Source: Eubacterium minutum ATCC 700079 (GTDB lineage Bacteria; Bacillota; Clostridia; Peptostreptococcales; Anaerovoracaceae). From it: a stretch of 38,729 bases of DNA. The notes beneath the pieces were generated by a model that did no database searches, had not been told where the DNA came from, and saw nothing but the letters and a program-made list of their open reading frames with translations. The position numbers and the translations under genes are program-made. Positions 23,314 through 32,774 of this stretch are shown here, one piece after another. The DNA is taken from assembly GCA_003433295.1 (NCBI GenBank), contig CP016202.1, forward strand, positions 1,414,344 to 1,453,072, in the 5' to 3' direction. The first letter of the stretch is position 1; every line of letters begins with the position of its first letter.

Positions 23314-24258
23314 TCAAAATCCGTAATGTGTTGACAGAAAAGTTGCGATTATCGGTAGCGTGATGAGCGATAAGGTGGTTGTAAGAGCCACGCCCTCCGC
23401 GGCCAGATCGGCATTGTGACCTTCCTTCGCCGCCACGCTCACGGTCGATACGGCGCATGGAAAAGAGGCCGAGAAAACGACCGTCAGTTTGGCGCCGCCC
23501 GATACGGGAAGCCAATTCACCGCAAGGAACGTCGCCGCGGGTATCAAAAGCAGATTTATCAGTGAGGCTTTGAGAAGATCTCTGTTCTTCAATATGGATA
23601 CGGCATTGTTGTTAGCCAGCTGAACCCCGACTATGAGCATTGATAGCGGAATGCTGGCATCACCTATCGTTGAAAGGAATTCCAAAAATGGATCCGGGAG
23701 ATTCACACCCAGAAAAAGAATCACACAGCCTGCGGTCGCCGCGACTATGCAGGGGTTGAGCATTGATTTAAGAATCTTTTTCAGGTTATAGTCGTTGGTT
23801 TTACCGATATTCATCTGAAATACGGCAGTGAAATAGAGATAAACGTTCAGCGGGATGTTGGCGATTACGATCAGGAAAAATATATAATCCCCGAACAGTG
23901 CTTTGGTAACGGGAAAACCCATGAAGCCCGAATTGACCGCGGTCATTATCACGGTCATAAGTCCTATGTCTTCAGGAGGAGTGTGGTGCATAATCTTCAC
24001 CGCCAAAAGTGAAAACAGCGGCGCAAGGATAAAAAACGCGGTAGAAAGTGTCAAAGTCTGAAACGTATCCGAAATCAAATGCGGATTCAGCTTTTTTGTC
24101 GCCATGGCGTGCAGGATCATGCACGGCGAAGTTATCAATATGAGCAGATCGACAAGATATTTATTTGATTCCGCAGGCAGGATCCTGAGCCTGCTTGCAA
24201 GTATGCCGATAAAAATTATCGCGAAGATAACAAAAACCTTGGTTAAAATAGTTAACAT
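23314..24258 (-). CDS. AEC-family transporter (auxin efflux carrier fold)
   Basis: A 314-aa, ten-helix transporter of the AEC family (PF03547 type), whose bacterial members export or import organic acids such as malate. ATG 24258 follows AGGAGGGTTT. It begins MLTILTKVFVIFAIIFIGIL, the typical first helix, then LLILITSPCMILHAMA, VNSGFMGFPVTKALFGD (the conserved N-G-x-P segment of the crossover region) and PLSMLIVGVQLANN, then a second half with AASFPCAVSTVSVAAKEGH. Substrate unknown. It precedes birA on the same strand (126-base gap) and has its own extended -10 promoter. Confidence 0.9.
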   Translation of the reverse strand: MLTILTKVFVIFAIIFIGILASRLRILPAESNKYLVDLLILITSPCMILHAMATKKLNPHLISDTFQTLTLSTAFFILAPLFSLLAVKIMHHTPPEDIGLMTVIMTAVNSGFMGFPVTKALFGDYIFFLIVIANIPLNVYLYFTAVFQMNIGKTNDYNLKKILKSMLNPCIVAATAGCVILFLGVNLPDPFLEFLSTIGDASIPLSMLIVGVQLANNNAVSILKNRDLLKASLINLLLIPAATFLAVNWLPVSGGAKLTVVFSASFPCAVSTVSVAAKEGHNADLAAEGVALTTTLSLITLPIIATFLSTHYGF

Positions 24259-24282
24259 AAACCCTCCTGTTCGGTACATGGA

Positions 24283-24291
24283 AGTATAACA
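24283..24291 (-). promoter_or_regulatory. Extended -10 promoter for the AEC transporter gene
   Basis: Minus strand TGTTATACT (24291-24283) fits TG-N-TATAAT with one mismatch. Start expected near 24276, 18 bases before the ATG, leaving room only for the ribosome site. Confidence 0.5.
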
Positions 24292-24360
24292 TATTTGAGG
24301 TAGCAAGGTGTTAAAATTTTGCATCGTTTCGCATCGTTTCATCTCAGGCCCGTATATTTA

Positions 24361-24369
24361 TGGTATAAT
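24361..24369 (+). promoter_or_regulatory. Extended -10 promoter for lepA
   Basis: TGGTATAAT is a perfect extended -10 with no clear -35. It would give a leader of about 175 bases before the lepA ATG. It is divergent from the AEC promoter 70 bases away. Confidence 0.6.
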
Positions 24370-24380
24370 CAATGAGTCGC

Positions 24381-24482
24381 CCGATAAGCTCCTGTAAGTC
24401 TTATCGGCTCGGGAGCGGATTCTACCCCGACGTCGGGAGTTCATTCACGCAAAGTCGGTAACCTCCGGCGAGCATCACCGAC
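24381..24482 (+). promoter_or_regulatory. Structured 5' leader of lepA
   Basis: CCGATAAG (24381-24388) pairs perfectly with CTTATCGG (24400-24407) over an 11-base loop. Next, TCGGG (24409-24413) can pair with CCCGA (24426-24430), or that CCCGA can instead join the self-complementary CCCGACGTCGGG (24426-24437); the two are exclusive. GTCGGT (24454-24459) then pairs with ACCGAC (24477-24482). No T-box, riboswitch consensus or terminator U-run is recognised. Confidence 0.45.
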
Positions 24483-24550
24483 GCGTCTGCCCGGCGGCAG
24501 GTCGCGGCAGTGAACGACAAAAAGACAATTTTATCCGGAAAGAGGAATCT

Positions 24551-26359
24551 ATGGATTATCAGAAGTACATAAGGAATTTCAGTATAATAGCGCATATAGA
24601 CCACGGTAAGTCCACGTTGGCGGACAGAATAATAGAAAACACCGGTCTGGTCGCGCGCAGGGACATGAAAGAACAGTTTTTGGACAATATGGACCTTGAA
24701 AGAGAGCGGGGGATCACGATCAAACTCCAAACCACAAGACTCGTGTATAAGTCGAAGAGCGGCGATGAGTACGTTTTGAACCTGATAGACACGCCGGGTC
24801 ATGTGGACTTCAACTACGAGGTGTCAAGGAGCCTTGCCGCATGCGAGGGCGCCGTACTCGTGGTTGACGCGACTCAGGGTGTCGAAGCACAGACCATGGG
24901 CAATGTATATCTTGCTCTGGACGAAGATCTTGAGATTATCCCCTGCCTTAACAAGATAGACCTTGCGAGCGCAAGACCCGATGAAGTTAAGCGGGAAATC
25001 GAAGATATGATAGGCATAGAGGCCGGGAATGCCGCGCTCGTTTCCGCAAAGGAGGGCACAGGGATCGACGATCTGCTGGAAGAAATTGTGGAGAAGATTC
25101 CGGCGCCCGACGGCGACGAAAACGGCAGACTGAAAGCGCTTATATTCGATTCGATATACGATAATTATAAAGGCGTGGTGATATACACAAGGATATTCGA
25201 CGGAACGGTGAAGGTCGGGGATATGATACGACTTATGAGTACCGGGAAAAAATACGAGGTGACCGAGGTCGGCGTCATGGCTCCCGAGCATGTTCCGACC
25301 AAATGGCTTCGTGCAGGTGATGTGGGATATATATGCGCTGCGATAAAGCAGGTCAGGGACGCGCGTGTCGGCGATACCGTGACTCTCGATGCGGAACCTG
25401 CGGAAGAGGCGCTGCCGGGGTACAAGAAGATTCAGTCCATGGTATACTGCGGAATTTATCCGGCGGAAGGTGAGAAATACGAGTCTGTGAAAGACGCGCT
25501 TGAAAAATTGCAGGTAAACGATGCCGCATTTCTGTTTGAGCCGGAGACCTCCACCGCGCTGGGTTTCGGATTCCGATGCGGATTTCTCGGACTTCTGCAC
25601 ATGGAGATTATCGTGGAAAGGCTGGAGAGAGAATTTAATCTTGGAGTCATAACGACCTCGCCGAGCGTGGTTTATAAAGTCGTTTTGAACGACGGCAGCG
25701 TAGAAATGATCCAGAATCCGACCAACCTTCCGGATCAGACGGAGATCGACCACATTGAAGAACCGGTCGTGAAGGCGGATATAATGATTCCGAAAGATTA
25801 TGTGGGTACCATAATGGAACTCTGTCAAAAGAGGAGAGGCAAGTTGCTGGGTATGGACTACATCACCACCGAGCGTGTGGATATACACTACGAACTGCCT
25901 CTGAACGAAGTTATATACGACTTTTTCGATGCGCTCAAGTCCAAGACAAAGGGTTACGGCTCGTTGGACTACGAGTTTGTGCGCTATGAAAAATCTTCGC
26001 TCGTAAAACTTGATGTGCTGCTGAACAAGGAACTTGTCGACGCGTTCTCAATGATCGTTCATGAGTCGAACGCCTACAACAGGGGCAGGTTCGTATGCGA
26101 AAAACTCAAAACCGTAATTCCTATGCACCAGTTTGAAGTTCCGATACAGGCCGCGGTAGGACAGAAAGTCATAGCAAGGGAAACTGTCAGAGCGTTCAGA
26201 AAGGACGTTATCGCAAAGTGCTACGGCGGCGATATTTCGCGTAAAAAGAAACTTCTGGAAAAACAGAAAGAGGGAAAGAAACGCATGCGCCGGTTCGGAA
26301 AAGTTGAAGTTCCGCAGGAGGCCTTCACCGCGGTTCTTAAGTATGATGACAACAAATGA
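24551..26359 (+). CDS. lepA: Elongation factor 4 (LepA), ribosome-associated GTPase
   Basis: LepA is a translational GTPase related to EF-G that acts on the ribosome during stress and initiation. 602 aa, standard length. G1 is AHIDHGKST (14-22), followed by the switch I region RERGITIK, G3 DTPGHVDF, G4 NKID and the G5-like SAKEG. Domain II, the EF-G III-like domain ([20 protein letters not shown]), the V-like domain and the LepA-specific C-terminal domain ([40 protein letters not shown]) are all in place. ATG 24551 follows GAAAGAGGAAT. Its stop overlaps the ATG of hemW (ATGA), the common Firmicutes pairing. Confidence 0.98.
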   Translation: MDYQKYIRNFSIIAHIDHGKSTLADRIIENTGLVARRDMKEQFLDNMDLERERGITIKLQTTRLVYKSKSGDEYVLNLIDTPGHVDFNYEVSRSLAACEGAVLVVDATQGVEAQTMGNVYLALDEDLEIIPCLNKIDLASARPDEVKREIEDMIGIEAGNAALVSAKEGTGIDDLLEEIVEKIPAPDGDENGRLKALIFDSIYDNYKGVVIYTRIFDGTVKVGDMIRLMSTGKKYEVTEVGVMAPEHVPTKWLRAGDVGYICAAIKQVRDARVGDTVTLDAEPAEEALPGYKKIQSMVYCGIYPAEGEKYESVKDALEKLQVNDAAFLFEPETSTALGFGFRCGFLGLLHMEIIVERLEREFNLGVITTSPSVVYKVVLNDGSVEMIQNPTNLPDQTEIDHIEEPVVKADIMIPKDYVGTIMELCQKRRGKLLGMDYITTERVDIHYELPLNEVIYDFFDALKSKTKGYGSLDYEFVRYEKSSLVKLDVLLNKELVDAFSMIVHESNAYNRGRFVCEKLKTVIPMHQFEVPIQAAVGQKVIARETVRAFRKDVIAKCYGGDISRKKKLLEKQKEGKKRMRRFGKVEVPQEAFTAVLKYDDNK

Positions 26360-27618
26360 AAAAGCTGGGTATATACATACACATACCGTTCTGCAGGCGT
26401 AAATGCAACTATTGCGGATTTTACTCAAAGCCTGTTGACTTTTCGGATTCGGCGGACGATGAAAAAGCCGCGTGCATCGGTACCGAAAACGGAGAAAACC
26501 TGTGCACAGGTACCGGAAACGGAAAGAACCTGTACGCAGGTGCCGGCAATGAAAAAGCCGCGAAAGCACGCGGGCTTGTGAACGCTTGTGTGCAGGCGCC
26601 GGAAATTTCTTATGTTCAAAGGCTTGTCGCAACGATAAGAGAACGGGGCGCGAAGTACGGCGGAAATAGAATTGTGGACAGCATCTTCGTCGGAGGCGGC
26701 ACACCGTCAATCATATCTTCGGAATCAGTGAGTGCAATTATCGGTGCGGTGAAAGAAAACTTCGTCGTGACTGCCGACGCGGAAATAACAATGGAGGCAA
26801 ATCCGGATTCGCTGACCGGCGAGAAACTTGAAGTTTACCGTAATTGTGGAGTGAACAGGCTGTCGATGGGCATTCAGTCTTTCAATGATGAAATACTGAC
26901 CCTGCTCGGCAGATGCCATACGCGCGCGGACGCCCTGAAAAGCTTTGAACTTGCGAGAGCGGCGGGCTTTGACAATATAAACGTGGATCTTATGTTTGCG
27001 ATGCCGGGGCAGAATCGCCGCGATTGGGAAAAGACCCTTGAAGAGGCTGTGGCGATTGAGCCTGAGCATATTTCGTTTTACAGCCTGCAAATTGAAGAGG
27101 GAACGCCCTTTTACAAAGATTATTCAGACGGTCGGCTGGACTTTGTTACGGAGGAAACGGATCGGGAGATGTATCATGACGCCTTGCGCGTATTTGAACG
27201 TGCGGGATATGAGCATTATGAAATCTCCAACGCGGCAAAACTTGGATTCAGGTGCAGACACAATCTGAAATACTGGTCTTTCGACGATTATCTCGGAATC
27301 GGAGTCAGCGCGGCTTCGTTCGTGGACGGAGTGAGATTTTCCGAACGCCCGGACGGAGGATACGAGGAATACCATGTGAACGATTTTGAGGACAATACCG
27401 GCGAGTTCATGTTCACGGGGCTTCGGAAGGTAGGCGGTATCTCGAAAGCGGAGTTCAGAGAACGTTTTGGAAGAGATATATGGGAGGTCTACGGGGAACG
27501 GAGGAAATATCTCGCCGATTTCTTTGAGCGGGGGCAGCTCCGGGAAGATGCCGATGTTTTGAAGATTACCGAAAGAGGATTCGATGTTTCCAACGGCATA
27601 ATGGCCGTGTTCGTGTAG
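26356..27618 (+). CDS. hemW: Radical SAM haem chaperone HemW, with repeat insertion
   Basis: HemW is a radical-SAM-family protein that binds haem and delivers it; older annotations call it oxygen-independent coproporphyrinogen III oxidase-like. The cluster motif is FCRRKCNYC (Cys13, 17, 20), with YIHIPFC ahead. [24 protein letters not shown] and [11 protein letters not shown] follow in the family order, and a HemW C-terminal domain ends the protein. It lacks the fourth nearby Cys of true HemN, as HemW does. Length 420 aa against ~375-380: about 40 residues (32-71) right after the cluster motif are four 10-residue tandem repeats, in the place where relatives have a short loop. It is coupled to lepA upstream and followed by an EamA transporter after 11 bases. 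Confidence 0.93.
   Translation: MKKLGIYIHIPFCRRKCNYCGFYSKPVDFSDSADDEKAACIGTENGENLCTGTGNGKNLYAGAGNEKAAKARGLVNACVQAPEISYVQRLVATIRERGAKYGGNRIVDSIFVGGGTPSIISSESVSAIIGAVKENFVVTADAEITMEANPDSLTGEKLEVYRNCGVNRLSMGIQSFNDEILTLLGRCHTRADALKSFELARAAGFDNINVDLMFAMPGQNRRDWEKTLEEAVAIEPEHISFYSLQIEEGTPFYKDYSDGRLDFVTEETDREMYHDALRVFERAGYEHYEISNAAKLGFRCRHNLKYWSFDDYLGIGVSAASFVDGVRFSERPDGGYEEYHVNDFEDNTGEFMFTGLRKVGGISKAEFRERFGRDIWEVYGERRKYLADFFERGQLREDADVLKITERGFDVSNGIMAVFV
26449..26568 (+). repeat. Four diverged 30-bp tandem repeats inside hemW
   Basis: Units at 26449, 26479, 26509 and 26539 encode [30 protein letters not shown] and [10 protein letters not shown]. The two middle units are nearest to each other, and the first and last share 'aatgaaaaagccgcg'-like ends. 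The array stays in frame. Confidence 0.8.
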
Positions 27619-27629
27619 AGAGGAGCATG

Positions 27630-28502
27630 ATGAAATCAAGATATAAAGGAATATTTTTTATCATCATTTCAGCATTCAGCTTTGCGCTCATGAATGTGCT
27701 TGTGCGGATGAGCGGAGACCTGCCCACGATTCAGAAAGCGTTCTTCAGGAATTTTATCGCTCTTTGCATCGCTGCGGTGATATTGCTGAAAAACAGAGAA
27801 AACATATCGCTGCCGTCAGGTAAAGGCTGGTGGGACATGGTGGGACGTTCTCTCTGTGGAACTCTCGGGATCTTCGCCAATTTCTACGCGGTGGACCATC
27901 TTATCGTCAGTGACGCGTCGATGCTCAATAAACTTTCCCCCTTTTTCGTACTGCTGTTTTCTTTCCTTATACTGAAAGAGAAAATGAAGCCTTTTCAGGT
28001 GGCGTGCGTCTTCATGGCTTTTGTCGGTACGCTCTTTGTCATAAAACCGGGGGTTACGGGCATGCGACTTATCCCTTCCCTCGTAGGAGTTTCCGGCGGG
28101 CTGCTTGCGGGAATGGCCTATACTTATGTGAGAAAACTCGGGCTGCGGGGCGTGAGCAGTTCGTTTATAGTTCTCTTCTTTTCGGGATTTTCCTGCGTGG
28201 TGTCCCTGCCCTATATCCTGATGCATTACAGTCCGATGACGATGTATCAGCTGTTCATTCTTCTGATGGCGGGAGTTGCGGCATCGGGCGGTCAGTTCTT
28301 CATAACCATGGCGTATACGTATGCGCCCGGGCGCGAAATATCAATTTACGATTATACGCAGATAATATTTGTGACCGGTCTGTCGTTCGTTCTGCTCGGT
28401 CAAATTCCCGATTCGCTGAGTTTTGTCGGGTATGCCGTAATTATCGCCGCATCCGTGATCATGTTCGTGTACAACGGAAGAGAAGGCGAAAAAAGCGGCT
28501 GA
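27630..28502 (+). CDS. EamA-family (DMT superfamily) transporter
   Basis: A 290-aa, ten-helix transporter. It begins MKSRYKGIFFIIISAFSFAL, then MNVLVRMSGDLP and QKAFFRNFIALCIAAVIL, typical of the DMT branch that includes S-adenosylmethionine/SAM-like and amino-acid exporters. LNKLSPFFVLLFSFLILKEK is the EamA repeat signature (PxxxxxxxxxxLxE), repeated as YTQIIFVTGLSFVLLGQIPD in the second half. Start: two adjacent ATGs (27627, 27630); the second is better spaced from GAGAGGAG. It lies between hemW and hrcA, where Firmicutes usually have hrcA directly after hemW, so it is probably a local insertion. It is a different subgroup from the EamA gene at 17065. Substrate unknown. Confidence 0.88.
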   Translation: MKSRYKGIFFIIISAFSFALMNVLVRMSGDLPTIQKAFFRNFIALCIAAVILLKNRENISLPSGKGWWDMVGRSLCGTLGIFANFYAVDHLIVSDASMLNKLSPFFVLLFSFLILKEKMKPFQVACVFMAFVGTLFVIKPGVTGMRLIPSLVGVSGGLLAGMAYTYVRKLGLRGVSSSFIVLFFSGFSCVVSLPYILMHYSPMTMYQLFILLMAGVAASGGQFFITMAYTYAPGREISIYDYTQIIFVTGLSFVLLGQIPDSLSFVGYAVIIAASVIMFVYNGREGEKSG

Positions 28503-28609
28503 AGAGGCATCGTACAGCTCCCCGGACATCTTTGTCCACGTTTCCGTATTTATGTATGTTACTGTATTTATGTATTTTGTGTGGTTTTGATGAATTTAAA
28601 AAAAGTGTG

Positions 28610-28638
28610 TTGACAAGGCATTATTTAAGTAGTAAATT
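28610..28638 (+). promoter_or_regulatory. Sigma-A promoter of the hrcA heat-shock operon
   Basis: A perfect -35 TTGACA (28610-28615) and a weaker -10 TAAATT (28633-28638) lie 17 bases apart. The expected start near 28645 puts the CIRCE operator at the very beginning of the transcript, as in other Firmicutes. Confidence 0.7.
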
Positions 28639-28649
28639 ATACACAGTGA

Positions 28650-28676
28650 TTAGCACTCTATCAAGATGAGTGCTAA
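28650..28676 (+). promoter_or_regulatory. CIRCE operator (HrcA binding site)
   Basis: TTAGCACTC-N9-GAGTGCTAA matches the CIRCE consensus at all 18 arm positions with the standard 9-base spacer. HrcA bound here represses hrcA-grpE-dnaK-dnaJ until heat shock. It ends 14 bases before the hrcA ATG, so it also lies in the leader. No second CIRCE is seen before dnaK or dnaJ. Confidence 0.98.
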
Positions 28677-28690
28677 CAAGGAGAAGGGCT

Positions 28691-29743
28691 ATGAATTTGA
28701 CAGAGAGAAAATTAAAGATTCTTCATGCCATCATAAGTAACTATATAAGAACGGCTGAACCGGTCGGTTCCAGAACTCTTTCCAGAAACTTCGATATGGC
28801 GATAAGCCCTGCCACCATAAGAAATGAGATGAGCGACCTCGAGGAGATGGGGTATCTGACACACCCCCACACTTCCGCGGGCAGGGTGCCTTCGGATAAG
28901 GCGTACAGGCTGTATGTCAACAGCATGATGGAGAAAGTCGAAATTTCTCCCGAAGCCAAGAGGAATATAAAGGAAACGTTGAGAGCTGACATCGACGAGC
29001 TTGACAAAACCATCAGGAAAGCCGCCGAACTGCTGTCGGACATAACCAATCTGGCATCTTTTGTTCTCACGCCGACAAGGACGGAGGACAGACTGAAATT
29101 TGTCAATCTGCTTCCGGTGGATGAACGTACCGTGGTTCTGATGATAGTGGCGGAGAGCGGAAAGATTTCCAACACGGCGCTCAGGGTGAGCGTTCCTTAT
29201 ACTCGGGAAACGCTTGATATTCTGGCAAAGAGTATAACGTACAATTATAAAGGAAGAAGTATCACGGAGGTGTTGAGGGGCGACATAATTTCGGATTTCA
29301 ACACGGACATAGAGGTGATGAGCGGGCTTGCGGTCGATATAATGCCTAATTTTATGAGGACCCTGTCGGAGATGCTGAATGTCAACCTTTACACGGAGGG
29401 GCTTTCCAACATATTCGATATACCTGAATATGCGGATCTTGACAGAGCGAAAAATTTTGTTTCCCTGCTTGAGCGAAAAGATGAATTTCTTAAGAAACTG
29501 ATGGACAGGGAGGACGGCACGATAGTTACTATCGGCGGCGAGAATGCGGACGATTTTATGAACGACTGCTCGGTTATAACGGCAACATACCATGTGGACG
29601 GTCAACTGATCGGAAAGGTCGGAGTGATAGGTCCTACAAGGATGAAATACGGAGAAGTTACATCTATAGTTGAATATTTGACCCAGAATCTTAATGAAAC
29701 TTTTGGGTTGGAAAGCGGTGAGGATGAAGACAATGGCGGATAA
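28691..29743 (+). CDS. hrcA: Heat-inducible transcription repressor HrcA
   Basis: HrcA represses class I heat-shock genes by binding CIRCE; its activity depends on GroEL. 350 aa from the ATG at 28691, which has AAGGAGAAGGG upstream; the frame is open back to 28670 but that lies inside CIRCE. Residues 1-75 are the winged helix: LTERKLKILHAIISNYIRTA, EPVGSRTLS and the strongly conserved MSPATIRNEMSDLEEMG-type helix (here AISPATIRNEMSDLEEMGYL), then HTSAGRVPSDKAYRLYV. The GAF-like middle and dimerisation regions follow, ending with the typical VGVIGPTRMKYGEVTSIVEY. First gene of the operon. Its 3' end overlaps the chosen grpE start by 11 bases. Confidence 0.98.
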   Translation: MNLTERKLKILHAIISNYIRTAEPVGSRTLSRNFDMAISPATIRNEMSDLEEMGYLTHPHTSAGRVPSDKAYRLYVNSMMEKVEISPEAKRNIKETLRADIDELDKTIRKAAELLSDITNLASFVLTPTRTEDRLKFVNLLPVDERTVVLMIVAESGKISNTALRVSVPYTRETLDILAKSITYNYKGRSITEVLRGDIISDFNTDIEVMSGLAVDIMPNFMRTLSEMLNVNLYTEGLSNIFDIPEYADLDRAKNFVSLLERKDEFLKKLMDREDGTIVTIGGENADDFMNDCSVITATYHVDGQLIGKVGVIGPTRMKYGEVTSIVEYLTQNLNETFGLESGEDEDNGG

Positions 29744-30566
29744 AGAAAAGAAAATCAGAGAAAACGACGGCGGGGATAAAGAGCGCGATACGGCAAACAC
29801 TGCGGCAGGAGCGGGAAAATCCTGCGGGTCGGCACAGACAGACGGTAACGGAAAAAAAGCCTGCGAAGCCGGAGAGGATCCTACGCCTGAGGATAGTACC
29901 GGAGAAACATCGGCACACAACGCTGAAAGAGGCGAACCGGGCGCGGAGAGCGCGAAGACCGCAGGCGCGAAGAAAGATAAGTCGGAAAGTGCCGGACAAA
30001 ATGCGGAAGATACGGAAAGTGTCGGACAAAATGCGGAGGATGCGGAAAGTACCGGACAAAATGCGGAGGATACGGAAAGTACCGGACAAAATGCGGAGGA
30101 TGCGGAAAGTACAGGACAAAAAGCAGATGCGGAAGACAAAGACAAATCGCAGTCCGGAGAGTCCGATGAGACAAAGTACATGCGTCTGATGGCGGATTTC
30201 CGGAACTTCAAAAAACGAACGGAAAAAGAAAAACTGGACATTTACGCATATGCGAACGAAAAGATCGTGGCGGGACTTTTGGAAGTGGTGGATAACTTTG
30301 AGAGAGCGCTTGATCACGAGAGCACGGATCCCGCTTATGCGGAGGGGATGCGGATGATATTCAGGCAGCTGCTCGGAGTTCTGGAAGATTCGGGGCTTGA
30401 GGAAATAAAAGCGCATAAAGAATCGTTTGATCCGAACTTTCACAATGCCGTGATGACTGAGGACAATCCGGAGTTTGAGAGCGGAAAAGTCACGGAAGTT
30501 TTGCAGAAAGGATACATTTTGAACGGGAAGGTCATAAGGCCGTCCATGGTCAAGGTGAACAATTGA
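29733..30566 (+). CDS. grpE: GrpE, nucleotide exchange factor of DnaK, with long repeat-bearing N-terminus
   Basis: GrpE releases ADP from DnaK. The start at 29733 is chosen because GGTGAGG ends nine bases before it, inside hrcA; ATGs at 29694 and 29724 are less well placed. Product 277 aa, against 180-210 for most GrpEs. The functional part starts near residue 144: KYMRLMADFRNFKKRTEKEK (long helix), EVVDNFERALDHE, then the beta domain SFDPNFHNAVMTED and VLQKGYILNGKVIRPSMVKV. The first ~140 residues are acidic, disordered and include the 30-bp repeat array (residues 85-134). GrpE N-termini are usually disordered but shorter; this tail may be free to vary in length. It is followed by a 170-base gap before dnaK. 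Confidence 0.96.
   Translation: MADKEKKIRENDGGDKERDTANTAAGAGKSCGSAQTDGNGKKACEAGEDPTPEDSTGETSAHNAERGEPGAESAKTAGAKKDKSESAGQNAEDTESVGQNAEDAESTGQNAEDTESTGQNAEDAESTGQKADAEDKDKSQSGESDETKYMRLMADFRNFKKRTEKEKLDIYAYANEKIVAGLLEVVDNFERALDHESTDPAYAEGMRMIFRQLLGVLEDSGLEEIKAHKESFDPNFHNAVMTEDNPEFESGKVTEVLQKGYILNGKVIRPSMVKVNN
29985..30134 (+). repeat. 30-bp tandem repeats in grpE (four full units and a partial fifth)
   Basis: Units begin gaaagt at 29985, 30015, 30045, 30075 and 30105. They encode ESAGQNAEDT-like decapeptides alternating Thr and Ala at the end (AEDTE/AEDAE), so a 60-bp pair seems to have been copied. The fifth is shortened and diverged. The frame is kept. Confidence 0.95.
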
Positions 30567-30736
30567 CGGCGGAAAGAACGTAAAAACTTAAAAGAACATA
30601 GACATAAAACGTTGAAAAACGAAAAGCGTAACGGCACATGATAATATCATGATGATGTTAGGAAATCATAGAAATTAGAACGGAAAATAAAAAGTAAAAC
30701 AGCAAAAGTGAAAAAGGAAACAGGGAGGAATATAAA

Positions 30737-32662
30737 ATGGCAAAAGTAATAGGAATCGATTTAGGAACTACCAACAGCTGCGTTGCAGTCATGGAGGGCG
30801 GAGAACCGACCGTCATAACCAACGCCGAGGGGAACAGAACCACACCGTCCGTTGTGGGTTTTGCGAAAAACGGTGAAAGACTGGTGGGAGAAACCGCAAA
30901 ACGTCAGGCAGTAACAAACCCTGACAGAACCATCACGTCCATAAAAAGACATATGGGCGAAAGCTATACCGTGGAGATAGACGGTAAAAAATACACGCCG
31001 CAGGACATTTCCGCAATGATTCTCGCAAAGCTCAAGACAGATGCGGAAAGTTATCTCGGGGAAAAAGTCAACGAGGCGGTAATCACCGTGCCCGCTTACT
31101 TCTCGGATGCTCAGAAACAGGCGACGAAAGATGCGGGAAAGATCGCGGGGCTTGAAGTGAAGAGAATCATCAACGAGCCGACCGCGGCGTCGCTGTCCTA
31201 CGGACTCGACAAAGAAGAAGGTTCGCACAAAATTCTGGTATACGATCTGGGCGGAGGAACTTTCGACGTATCCATACTCGAACTCGGTGACGGCGTGTTT
31301 GAAGTACTCGCGACAAACGGTGATACGCATCTGGGCGGTGACGATTTCGACAATGCGCTCATGAACTTTATCGCAGACAGTTTCGGAAAGGAAAACGGAA
31401 TTGACCTGAGAAAAGACAACATGGCGTTGCAGAGATTGAAAGAAGCGGCTGAAAAGGCCAAGAAAGAACTTTCGAGCGCGCAGACCACCAACGTTAATCT
31501 GCCTTTCATCACGGTTTCGGATGCAGGTCCGTTACACCTGAACATGGATATTTCCAGAGCCAAATACGATCAGCTCACCGCCGATCTCGTAAACAGAACG
31601 GTCGAACCTATCAAAAAAGCAATGGCTGATGCGGGCGTGACCAATTCCGATATAGATAAAGTGATACTCGTCGGAGGCTCGACGAGAGGTCCCGCAGTGC
31701 AGGAAGCGGTGAAGAAAGTCACGGGGAAAGACCCTTTCAAGGGAATCAATCCCGACGAATGTGTCGCGGTAGGTGCGGCAATTCAGGCTGCGGTTCTGAC
31801 CGGCGAAGTCAACGACGTGCTGTTGCTGGACGTTACACCGCTTTCCCTTTCGATCGAAACGATGGGCGGAATCGCGACAAAGCTGATCGAAAGAAACACG
31901 ACCATACCTACCAAAAAGAGTCAGATCTTCTCAACCGCCGCAGACAATCAGACGGCTGTCGACATACACGTGATGCAGGGAGAGAGAGATATGGCCACAG
32001 GCAACATAACGCTCGGAAGATTCCAGTTGTCCGGAATAGCGCCGGCGCCGCGCGGAGTTCCTCAGATAGAGGTGACCTTTGATATAGACGCAAACGGCAT
32101 CGTCAATGTAAGCGCAAAGGATATGGGGACCGGTAAAGAGCAGAAGATCACGATCACATCGTCCACTTCACTTTCCGAAGAAGAAATAAATCAGAAAGTG
32201 AAAGAGGCTGAGCAGTATGCTGCCGAGGATTCAAAGAGAAAGCAGGAAGTCGAGGACAGGAACAAGGCGGAAAACCTGATCTATGAAACGGAGAAATCGT
32301 TGAAAGAACTCGAGGGCAAGATCGATGAGAACGAGAAGAAAGAGGCGGAGGACGCAAAAGAAGATCTCAAGAAAGCGCTGGAGGCCAATAATCCTGACGA
32401 TATAAAGGCGAAAACCGAGGCTTTGACCGAGAAGTTCCACAAGATTGCCGAAAAACTTTATCAACAGCAGGGCGCTGCGGGCGCAGGCCCTGACATGAGC
32501 GGCATGGCAGGCGGAGCGGCTGGAGCGGCCGGCGCGGCAGGAAACGACGGAAACGCTTCCTCGCAGGGTTCGGAAGCGGCAGGCGGCGCAAGCGGCGACA
32601 ATGTCGTGGATGCGGACTTTACGGTTGTGGATGAAGACGAAAAGGACGACAAAAAGAATTAA
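30737..32662 (+). CDS. dnaK: Chaperone DnaK (Hsp70)
   Basis: DnaK folds and protects client proteins using ATP, with DnaJ and GrpE. 641 aa. The ATPase domain starts [20 protein letters not shown] and has [30 protein letters not shown] (phosphate 2 motif) and [14 protein letters not shown] (adenosine motif). The linker [19 protein letters not shown] leads to the substrate-binding domain, then a helical lid rich in Lys/Glu. The C-terminal tail (residues ~580-641) is Gly/Ala-rich and ends [19 protein letters not shown], typical of Gram-positive DnaKs. As in other Firmicutes, the insert found in Gram-negative ATPase domains is absent. ATG follows AGGGAGGA. Confidence 0.98.
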   Translation: MAKVIGIDLGTTNSCVAVMEGGEPTVITNAEGNRTTPSVVGFAKNGERLVGETAKRQAVTNPDRTITSIKRHMGESYTVEIDGKKYTPQDISAMILAKLKTDAESYLGEKVNEAVITVPAYFSDAQKQATKDAGKIAGLEVKRIINEPTAASLSYGLDKEEGSHKILVYDLGGGTFDVSILELGDGVFEVLATNGDTHLGGDDFDNALMNFIADSFGKENGIDLRKDNMALQRLKEAAEKAKKELSSAQTTNVNLPFITVSDAGPLHLNMDISRAKYDQLTADLVNRTVEPIKKAMADAGVTNSDIDKVILVGGSTRGPAVQEAVKKVTGKDPFKGINPDECVAVGAAIQAAVLTGEVNDVLLLDVTPLSLSIETMGGIATKLIERNTTIPTKKSQIFSTAADNQTAVDIHVMQGERDMATGNITLGRFQLSGIAPAPRGVPQIEVTFDIDANGIVNVSAKDMGTGKEQKITITSSTSLSEEEINQKVKEAEQYAAEDSKRKQEVEDRNKAENLIYETEKSLKELEGKIDENEKKEAEDAKEDLKKALEANNPDDIKAKTEALTEKFHKIAEKLYQQQGAAGAGPDMSGMAGGAAGAAGAAGNDGNASSQGSEAAGGASGDNVVDADFTVVDEDEKDDKKN

Positions 32663-32774
32663 GAAAGCCGGACCGTGGCGACAGTCAGTTGCGATGTCCG
32701 CTGCAATGTCCGTGCGACAGACAACAGGGGCAGACAAATAATAGAGATAAAAAAATAAGGTGATTTTGCTTTAC

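Noticed and set aside
28712-30241. 509-codon open frame on the minus strand opposite hrcA and grpE
   Set aside because: It mirrors two certain genes, and its Ser/Phe/Leu repeats are the antisense of the grpE array; no ribosome site or family match.
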